Shown here: piece after piece, positions 57,406-64,000 of the stretch
Numbering within the stretch: the stretch's first letter is position 1
How the letters are laid out: each line of letters opens with the position of its first letter
Source of the DNA: Pycnococcus provasolii
Lineage: Eukaryota; Chlorophyta; Pseudoscourfieldiophyceae; Pseudoscourfieldiales; Pycnococcaceae
Reading direction: 5' to 3'
NCBI GenBank assembly: GCA_938743325.2
Contig: OW568883.1
Span: 248,001 to 312,000 of the forward strand
Length of the DNA: 64,000 bases
Notes under the pieces: generated by a model
What the model was told of the DNA's origin: nothing
Seen by the model: the letters and a program-made list of their open reading frames with translations, nothing else
Databases searched by the model: none
Position numbers and translations under genes: made by a program

Positions 57406-57641
57406 GGTAGTATGACATTTCCCCGAAAACATGACCGCCAAAGTTTTTCCCCAAAGTTTGATTTTGCGACCATTTCGCCCCCTATGAGGTTAGGGCCCTC
57501 AAAAGTTTGATTTTGCGACCATTTCGCTGGTTACGGCCCAGCGCAAACTTTTTCAACTTTTTTTTTGGTTGCGTCCGCAGGTCGAGAAATCAAACTTTGG
57601 AACTTTTGGCGGTCATGTTTTAGGGGAAATGTCATACTACC
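57406..57641. mobile_element. Second foldback element, about 236 bp
   Basis: Nearly perfect arms of about 40 bp: GGTAGTATGACATTTCCCC at the left end is mirrored by GGGGAAATGTCATACTACC at the right end. Two direct copies of a 26-bp sequence (AAAGTTTGATTTTGCGACCA plus TTTCGC) lie at 57453-57478 and 57502-57527, and an inverted piece of it (AAATCAAACTTTGG) at about 57588. No coding frame of significance and no clear target duplication were found. It is a non-autonomous element or a structural repeat. Confidence 0.7.
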
Positions 57642-57941
57642 AACTAAAGGTTTACCACGGTGGGGAGAGGAGGGCGGCGAATCCTGATGGGGGGACCCCG
57701 CCGCCCGGTGCCGGCCGCGCGTTGTAAGGCCTTAAAAAAGTTGTACCCTACCGCGTCTCCCCTCCCTCCTCGCCTGCCTCATCGTCATCGTCATCGAATA
57801 ATCCATCCGCCCGGAATCGAATCATTGTATTCTGACCTTAAGGTAGTTCCCTGGCGGCCGGCGGCTCCTTCTTATTTTCATTTTTGTTTTTAGTTTTTTA
57901 TTTTTATTTTTATCTTTGTGTCTTAACGCATACATCACCTT
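57642..57941. other. Leader of the methyltransferase gene
   Basis: T-rich (TTTTTATTTTTATCTTTG around 57900) before the ATG. A frame at 57660-57893 is not credible. Confidence 0.4.
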
Positions 57942-58946
57942 ATGCCGGCCACAACTCCTTCTGCATCAGCATCAGCATCTGCATCCGTGCAGTTGCTCCA
58001 AAAACCTCAAAGACCTGCTGCCTTTGATGATTTTGATGATTTTGATGGTGGTGACGAGTTCATGATTTCACACCCCACGGGCCCGGGGGAGTCTACTGGC
58101 CTTTCTGGGAATGCGAATGGGATTCGGCCGCCCGTTAATCCTCCATGTGTGGAACGTGAAGAAACTTCCGAGGATTTACAACTGCTCGAGCAAGTTAAAC
58201 TTACCTTGCAGGGGGAACCTTGCCATGTTTCTTCTGGTGGTGGTGATCCGCCATCAGCCGCCTTCAGGTACGCCTCCTGGCTCGCTCACCAGGAGTACTA
58301 CGACGACCTGAGGTTCGCCAACGAAGCGCTCATCGTGTACGACTTTGGCCTGAACAACACACCAGTCACAATCGCACAAAATAGACACGTCGGTAAGGGG
58401 GGCATCGTCTGGGACGCGTCGTACATGCTCGCTGACCACCTCATCACGCAAAAGTGCACGACGCCTGGAACGAACGTCCTCGAACTTGGTGCCGGAACGG
58501 GACTCGCGGGCATCGCGCTAGCGGCAGTGGGAGGGTGTGCTGTCACTCTCACAGACCGCGCGGAGCTCGTTCCGCTCATGATAGATAACCTCGAACGCAA
58601 CCAAGACGTTGTCAAGCAAGGAGGGGGGAAAGTTGAGACGCCTCGCACGCTAGAGTGGAGCACGGACGAGGATGTGATCGCGCCGAATGTGCGAGGCGCA
58701 TTCGACGTCGTTCTTGCCGCCGACTGCGTCGCGGATATCTACGACTCGTCCGCACTTCTGCACACCATTCACGCCACACTGAAGCCGGGCGGTCGAGCAT
58801 ACCTCCTGAGCCGCGTGCGCCTTCCCGAGCATATCGAGGGAGTTATGGAGGAGGCGGCCGCCCTCTTCGCTGACGCTGTCGTCGAGGACATCAAGAGCGC
58901 AAACACGTCGTCGCATCACCTCCTGGTGAAACTCGTGCGTACGTAA
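57942..58946 (+). CDS. Family-16 (METTL21-like) lysine methyltransferase
   Basis: The 334-residue protein has an Asp/Ser-rich N-terminus and then a class I SAM methyltransferase core: HVGKGGIVWDASYMLADHLI, the SAM loop VLELGAGTGLAGIALA (about 179-193), LTDRAELVPLMIDNLERN and ADCVADIYDSSALLHTI in place of the usual DxxY motif, followed by PGGRAYLLSRVR. Family 16 enzymes modify lysines on proteins such as chaperones and elongation factors; the substrate is unknown. No signal peptide is seen, so a cytosolic or nuclear location is likely. Confidence 0.82.
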   Translation: MPATTPSASASASASVQLLQKPQRPAAFDDFDDFDGGDEFMISHPTGPGESTGLSGNANGIRPPVNPPCVEREETSEDLQLLEQVKLTLQGEPCHVSSGGGDPPSAAFRYASWLAHQEYYDDLRFANEALIVYDFGLNNTPVTIAQNRHVGKGGIVWDASYMLADHLITQKCTTPGTNVLELGAGTGLAGIALAAVGGCAVTLTDRAELVPLMIDNLERNQDVVKQGGGKVETPRTLEWSTDEDVIAPNVRGAFDVVLAADCVADIYDSSALLHTIHATLKPGGRAYLLSRVRLPEHIEGVMEEAAALFADAVVEDIKSANTSSHHLLVKLVRT

Positions 58947-59146
58947 CCAAAGCAAACGCGACTGACGTGAATGAATATGCATACTGCGTTTCTCTGCGTT
59001 TCTCTGCGTTTCGTCATATTTAATGTATGAAATATAATAGTTACAAGTTCCTCAAAAGAAAAAAAATGTCAACAAATTCTTCTCTCTGCCGTTTCTAATT
59101 TATCTTGAGGTGAGGTGCCTCGGTGTCTCTTACGTACTTTATGTTG
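58947..59146. other. Convergent 3' flanks
   Basis: Short AT-rich spacer with GCGTTTCTCTGCGTTTCTCT repeats (58986-59012). No gene. Confidence 0.5.
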
Positions 59147-62100
59147 TCAACCAGGGAAGCCTGCTCGACGCTGCATAAGCATCACCTTCTCCTCCAGCTT
59201 TTTCTTGAGAGCGTCGCTCTGCAGCTTGATTTTCAGCTTCTCCGCCTCAAGCTGCGCGCGCTGCATCTCCATTGCAAGGCGGCTTGCTTCGAGCTTTGCT
59301 CGACTCGCGGACACCTCCTCCGCCGTAATCGTGCGACCCATACCCATTGACTCCAGCTCTGGAGTATGAACGCGTGCGCGTTGAATCGCCTCGACGTGAC
59401 TCGTGAGCGGTGGGGGTGGAAGGCTGGCGTCCACCACGAAAGGCGGTGCAGAGGAGTTCCCTTCCACCCTAGACGGTGCAGTTAACACAGTCGTTGCTGC
59501 GCCATCATCGCGCTTGCCAGTGCGGTCCATGAGCGACGCCTTCAGAGCGCGCAAATTCTGAAGGCGTTTCGTGAGCTCGTCTCGCTCCTTGTCCATTTTC
59601 TCACGCTCAGTCTGCATCCTGTCAGCTTCCGCCTTGCGCGAGGACACCAGATCCTGCAAGCGTACACGCTCCTTTTTAAGAATCTCAAGGCGTGGATTCG
59701 ATTCCGCAGCTGTGCCTGGCAGCACATCCTCCATCCCTTGTTCTTCCATCTCCGCTCGGCGCTGAATCACGAACATCTCATTCTGAGGAAGTGCTTCACT
59801 CTCAGGTGCGACGTCATCCATGGGCGGCGTGAATGCACGCAACACACCATCGACGGCATCTTCCGCTTCTTCAGCCTCCACAGCACCAGTGTCGCCTTTC
59901 ACGTCTTCTTCTGGCGTGGGTACACTTACCTGCTCTCCTTCCACAGCATCTTCCACCGCCGGCTCATCGCTCTTCTCCACTGCAATGTCCTCCTTCTCCT
60001 CCTTCTCCTCCTTCTCCTCCTTCTCCTCCTCCTTCTCCTCCTTCTCCTCCACGGCACTTTCCCCTGCTGCCTGCTCAACATCCTCTGCGGCAGCCGGTGC
60101 AGGCTCCTCCAACACCTCGGCATTGTCCCTTGGTGATGGTGCAGCGCCAACGAGACTCTTCAAACGTTCGTACTCTTCGTCGACATTTGTCACCGGCTCC
60201 GGCTCTGGCACCACCAGCTCTGGCACGACTGGCTCTGCTGGCTCCATCTCAGAATCGCTCTCCGTATCCGGTGCCAGCACCACCGGCTCTGCTGACTCCA
60301 ACTCCGTGTCACTCTTCGTTACCACCTCCACTGTTGCCTCCACCTGCCTAGAATCTGGTCTCACTTCCATCCTCTTCGTCTCCTCATCCTTTCTCTTCTC
60401 AGCTTCGGCTGCTGAGGCAGCTAAGATCTGCGCCACCGAATTGGGCGTGTTTGGCCGATCCGATGCCGCCGACTGGGTAGCTGGCTCGTCTAGTACACTC
60501 TCAGTCATTTCCAGGAAGTTGAAAGTCTTCGCCTTCTCTAATCTCTTCGCGTGAAATGCAAGCCAGTTGTAAACCTTTGCGAGCTGGTTCGGCTTAACGA
60601 TGCGATCGCCCACGACGCGATCGAGATCTCCAACCTTATCATCGTCTCCCTCGGGGCCAATCACGTGCAGCATGCTTAGCCAATCCATGCAGCGCACGAT
60701 CTTCTGCACCTCGGAGTCGCTGCAGTCATGCAATAGCTGCTCAATCTCCTTTGCGGCATCGTCGCGCAGGAACGTACGTGCCGATCGCACCGCGCGATCG
60801 AACGCCTGCGCACCGCCGCCGCCTGTCGAAGCAAGAGCGGACATGAGAGAAAGCTTTCCTTTCGCTTTGCCCTTCATTTTTTCACTCCATAAGCTTCCCT
60901 TCTTTTCCTTCTTTCTTTTTGCTTTGAAAAGCGCAAGCTTCACCGCCTTGAAGCGCGCAAGCACTCCCGGCACGCCGTTGGCAAGCACCATTATCACTCC
61001 AATTATGAGAAAAAAGAACGCGATGAATAAGGTCACTCCACGAATAGAGTCCAGCGTGTTGTCCTCGAGGCTTTTGACGTGCACAACGATGCCTGCCATG
61101 AGAACGATGATATGGCCAAGATTACAGAAACCCTCGAACACATTTAGGAGCGGTGTTTCGTACGGCTGGTACCTGTAGACAGCCATACACCACACAAATA
61201 GAAGTGCAATGGCCGCGAGGGCGACATCCACCGGGTCTTCGATGATGACGAATGTCAAAGCGAACAAAAGTTTCTTGCCCATCGACACAATCTCCCAATA
61301 GTAAAATGTAGTCTTGAGGCCGAGGAAGAGGAATCCATATTGAATGCGAAACGGAGATTCTGCAATTGCCTTAATTTTCTTTACGTTCGCGGGAGAGTGT
61401 TCCTGTGATTCTGCAAGCCGTGCGGCATGAAGCGCGCCAATCACATCACGACCTGAGCCAGCTCCAGGACGGTGTGTGTAAAGCGTGCGAAAGATTAGTG
61501 CAGCAATGCCCAAAAGGTACACGATGATCGCAACGAGCGCGAAGGGGAAGATGATCGTGTGGAGGTGGTCGCCACTTCCAAACTCCCAGCAAATTAGCGA
61601 GCTGTCGGAGCGCATGACAGATCTGCCGTCATGGGATCCATTCAACTCCTTGCATGAGAAAAAGCGAAGAAGAAGGATTGCCAGGCTAAAGTATCCCCAA
61701 ACGAGGTAGAGAACGTATGCCGATATCATGCGATGAGCGAACTTTATCATGGACTCGTTGCCCTTGCGATCCATGGTAACTGTCTCTTTCACTAGTTCGC
61801 CGGCAAATTCAAATTTTTGTGCTTCCGATTTCGTCACAAGCGCCTTGCGCTCGTTCCCAGGGAGATCCTTCGCTCTGTCCAGGTACACAATAATCTTGCC
61901 AGTCTCAGTACGTGAAATCGTCATGAGCACATTCCCTGAAACGATGAAATTCTCATCCGCCAAAGGCATGATGTGATTAATCTTTTCAGTTGTTTCGGTC
62001 AACTTCAATTTGAGCAGATTCACCGTGCCAGAGCACAAAAAGTCCCCAGCGGACAACACGTCATAGTCGAATACTTCAATCTTGAGCTCCTGCACCGTTT

Positions 62101-64000
62101 CGAGATCCACATTTGGAAATTCAAAGCTCTCCTTATAGATTGGATTGTTCGACGCTGGCACGTACATTGATTGCTGCGACGACTCCCCGATAGTGAGCAC
62201 CGCGTACGGATCGCAGGAGATTTCGTCCCTGCCCTCCTGGACGACTGAGCTTTTCAACACTTTGTTCTTCCAACTCTTGCTGAAAGTTCCACGCAAATTT
62301 GCCATCACGTTGTTTGGCGATCCAACCCGGCTTTCCGTGACGGGGCCAGCATCGCTTGCGCTCGATGCGGAGGCTTCGCCATTTTTCTCTTCCTCCTCCT
62401 CCTTCGCCTGTTGCGCCTTCAGGCGATCTAGGAGACTCATTGGAGCCGCCTCACCTGGAGCGGGTGCGATTTGATTGTCGCCGGAGAATTTTTTGGCGAG
62501 ATTTGCGGCGCGCACAAGAGCAAGAGACTTTCTCACACCACGTTGAAACTTGCGCTTGGTGCTGAACTTCTCGTAGATCATTTCAGTGCCAGCGCGGGTT
62601 GCCAGGACGAAGAGGAAAAATCCGGGAAGTCCGGCGCGGAAAACGAATTGATACGAATAGTCCCAACCACTGATCATGCACTCGGGCGCAATGATTTCCG
62701 GGTTGAGGTTAAAAATGCCTAGGAACATATACCAGCTCGTGAGCATGCTGCCCCAGTCAAACTCGAGAAGACCAAATGTCGCCTGTATCTGGCAGTAGCC
62801 GACGAGAAGGTTGAGCATGGGAAACGTCTTCTCTGCCTGCGAGAAGATTAACAGCAGGCCAGGCAGCACCACCAGGAATATCACTCCCACGGAGAATCCC
62901 GCCAGAGGAATTGTCGGGCACTTCTCACACTTCCCGTCGACACGGAAATGGCCGTCTCGGCATCGGCTGCAAGCGAAACCTTCGTACTGCCCACCATCTC
63001 TGTCGCTATCGGGCGCGCACATTCCTAGCGCTACGCGCGTGACGTTGGATGTTGCAGCACACTGCTCGCCACCTAGGAGGCATCGCACAACCTCGCTTCC
63101 ATCTTTCGGATTGACCCAGTATCCCTTATATGGCTTTGGATACGTCTGATTGGCAACATCACACGCGGTGCGATCGAGATTGCATTTCAAACAAATATCA
63201 GTGTTGTATGGGGGCCGGAAGAATGTGCGCGGGCATACACACGAATAGATACTGTCCGATGCCGTTGGACTGATCATGTCACCATGCGGGCAGCGAGTGC
63301 ACGTAGGCTGGCCCGTGGCATTTTGATAGGTGCCACTCTCGCAAAGGCTGCAGCTTGTAGCGCCCACTGTCTTTCCCGCAGTACCCTCAGGACACGGCAC
63401 GCACATGATCTGATCCGCAACACCAGGCTGATTGTACCTTCCCAAGGGACAAGCAGAGCAAGTGAGTCCCACGCGCTTGTAGCCAGGCTGGCACAGAACC
63501 TTGATGTTCGTTGTAAAAGTCGACGACGCTCGCCCGCTGGCGTCCATGGCTGCCCACTGCAAAGTTGTATAAGCTTCTCCGCGAGATTTGTCCATCGCAG
63601 GCGTAAATACCACCCACGGCGAAGTCGTGAGGCTTCCCTCGCTCAATGCAGTGCCGTTGGGATGGGTGACTCCACCCTGTGTTGGCGCACGGACGATCTT
63701 GTAGGTTAGCCGAGCCCCAGGCGCGCTGTCGACGTCGTGCGCGAGTAGATACAAAAGCATCGGCGTATTGTGAAGTGTTGCCACTTCCTGCCCATCATCA
63801 CACAGCAACCTGGGTTGCTCAGGGTGAAATATGAGTGCCTCGACCGCGTCAGCCCTAGAGTCCATTTCACTTCCACGCGCCGCATTGTAGGCGGTGTATG
63901 CGGCTCCGGCGTCGCTCTTGGGAACGGGTTGGCTGAGCATGGTAGACGCGGACAACGCAGCCTCGGACCAAAGCCGCTCGAGCGAGTCGAGGGTGTTCCG
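59147..64000 (-). CDS. Large multi-pass membrane protein with Cys-rich ectodomain and C2 domain, 5' part missing
   Basis: The frame is open from the right edge (64000) to the stop at 59147, about 1617 residues; the gene begins outside the window. The first in-frame ATG, at 63940, lies inside the protein. It has an extracellular region with TNFR/ephrin-receptor-like Cys repeats (CPLGRYNQPG...CVPCPEGTAG...CSLCESGTYQNATGQP), then membrane helices, a C2-type domain (NPIYKESFEFPNVDLETVQE) and more helices (about ten in total, including YVLYLVWGYFSLAILLLRF and LFIAFFFLIIGVIMVLANG). The C-terminal third is acidic and Ser/Glu/Lys-rich (a (KEE)n run at about 59990-60060 in DNA) and ends with a coiled coil (MEMQRAQLEAEKLKIKL). 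The function is unknown; receptor- or channel-like architecture is inferred. Confidence 0.75.
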   Translation of the reverse strand, partial: RNTLDSLERLWSEAALSASTMLSQPVPKSDAGAAYTAYNAARGSEMDSRADAVEALIFHPEQPRLLCDDGQEVATLHNTPMLLYLLAHDVDSAPGARLTYKIVRAPTQGGVTHPNGTALSEGSLTTSPWVVFTPAMDKSRGEAYTTLQWAAMDASGRASSTFTTNIKVLCQPGYKRVGLTCSACPLGRYNQPGVADQIMCVPCPEGTAGKTVGATSCSLCESGTYQNATGQPTCTRCPHGDMISPTASDSIYSCVCPRTFFRPPYNTDICLKCNLDRTACDVANQTYPKPYKGYWVNPKDGSEVVRCLLGGEQCAATSNVTRVALGMCAPDSDRDGGQYEGFACSRCRDGHFRVDGKCEKCPTIPLAGFSVGVIFLVVLPGLLLIFSQAEKTFPMLNLLVGYCQIQATFGLLEFDWGSMLTSWYMFLGIFNLNPEIIAPECMISGWDYSYQFVFRAGLPGFFLFVLATRAGTEMIYEKFSTKRKFQRGVRKSLALVRAANLAKKFSGDNQIAPAPGEAAPMSLLDRLKAQQAKEEEEEKNGEASASSASDAGPVTESRVGSPNNVMANLRGTFSKSWKNKVLKSSVVQEGRDEISCDPYAVLTIGESSQQSMYVPASNNPIYKESFEFPNVDLETVQELKIEVFDYDVLSAGDFLCSGTVNLLKLKLTETTEKINHIMPLADENFIVSGNVLMTISRTETGKIIVYLDRAKDLPGNERKALVTKSEAQKFEFAGELVKETVTMDRKGNESMIKFAHRMISAYVLYLVWGYFSLAILLLRFFSCKELNGSHDGRSVMRSDSSLICWEFGSGDHLHTIIFPFALVAIIVYLLGIAALIFRTLYTHRPGAGSGRDVIGALHAARLAESQEHSPANVKKIKAIAESPFRIQYGFLFLGLKTTFYYWEIVSMGKKLLFALTFVIIEDPVDVALAAIALLFVWCMAVYRYQPYETPLLNVFEGFCNLGHIIVLMAGIVVHVKSLEDNTLDSIRGVTLFIAFFFLIIGVIMVLANGVPGVLARFKAVKLALFKAKRKKEKKGSLWSEKMKGKAKGKLSLMSALASTGGGGAQAFDRAVRSARTFLRDDAAKEIEQLLHDCSDSEVQKIVRCMDWLSMLHVIGPEGDDDKVGDLDRVVGDRIVKPNQLAKVYNWLAFHAKRLEKAKTFNFLEMTESVLDEPATQSAASDRPNTPNSVAQILAASAAEAEKRKDEETKRMEVRPDSRQVEATVEVVTKSDTELESAEPVVLAPDTESDSEMEPAEPVVPELVVPEPEPVTNVDEEYERLKSLVGAAPSPRDNAEVLEEPAPAAAEDVEQAAGESAVEEKEEKEEEKEEKEEKEEKEDIAVEKSDEPAVEDAVEGEQVSVPTPEEDVKGDTGAVEAEEAEDAVDGVLRAFTPPMDDVAPESEALPQNEMFVIQRRAEMEEQGMEDVLPGTAAESNPRLEILKKERVRLQDLVSSRKAEADRMQTEREKMDKERDELTKRLQNLRALKASLMDRTGKRDDGAATTVLTAPSRVEGNSSAPPFVVDASLPPPPLTSHVEAIQRARVHTPELESMGMGRTITAEEVSASRAKLEASRLAMEMQRAQLEAEKLKIKLQSDALKKKLEEKVMLMQRRAGFPG

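Noticed and set aside
57367-57654. AAAGGTTTA at both sides as target duplication of the second foldback element
   Set aside because: The copies do not abut the arm ends (31-40 bp apart on the left, 4 bp on the right); probably chance.
1-64000. tRNA or rRNA genes
   Set aside because: No B-box (GGTTCGANTCC) with a foldable cloverleaf and no rRNA-like blocks were recognised by eye; a covariance-model scan would be decisive.

Overview
The window is nuclear DNA from a eukaryotic microalga, most likely a green alga of the prasinophyte type. The genes are dense and almost intronless, encode eukaryotic machinery (site-1 protease, cohesin SMC3, kinetochore Spc24, a BCCIP/Bcp1-like protein, a CSDE1/UNR-like RNA-binding protein, a BAH-domain protein), and include plastid-type enzymes (branched-chain aminotransferase with a transit-like leader, an AAE14/MenE-like acyl-CoA synthetase). 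SMC3 reads closest to plant SMC3. The taxon is an inference; nothing in the window is diagnostic at species level.

Layout. 0-8 kb: a gene cut by the left edge (minus), an endonuclease/exonuclease/phosphatase protein, a nucleoside-hydrolase-like protein and a full site-1 protease. 8-21 kb (all minus): an EF-hand-like protein, an ankyrin/pseudokinase protein, a non-coding block with a 241-bp foldback element, a BPI-like/PqiA-like membrane fusion, a BCCIP/Bcp1-like protein and a secreted Pro/Gly-rich repeat protein. 21-33 kb: SMC3 (minus) diverging from the aminotransferase (plus), the AMP-forming ligase (minus) diverging from a small plastid-type membrane protein (plus), then a patatin-like lipase and a C2 protein. 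34-41 kb: a flavin monooxygenase/esterase fusion, an orphan terminal exon, a small four-helix membrane protein whose two GT-AG introns I could reconstruct, and a J-domain co-chaperone. 41-52 kb: a giant BAH-domain protein, a decayed region with a TnpB/Fanzor-like fragment, a CSDE1-like multi-cold-shock protein with two C-terminal PAM2-like motifs, and Spc24. 52-57 kb: two secreted RCC1-type beta-propeller paralogues head to head. 57-64 kb: a second foldback element, a family-16 methyltransferase, and a large multi-pass membrane protein that runs off the right edge.

There is no single operon-like system. The notable items are unusual fusions (BPI-like + PqiA-like; FAD monooxygenase + HSL esterase; ankyrin + pseudokinase + a new triple repeat), short foldback elements (one with telomeric repeats in its core and a perfect 10-bp target duplication), an eroded TnpB/Fanzor fragment, telomere-like motifs recurring 75-180 bp upstream of start codons, and a recurrent intergenic motif ACTATCGTA. 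Where the longest open frame opened on a non-ATG codon, start codons were moved to the first plausible ATG. No rRNA, tRNA or CRISPR array was recognised.
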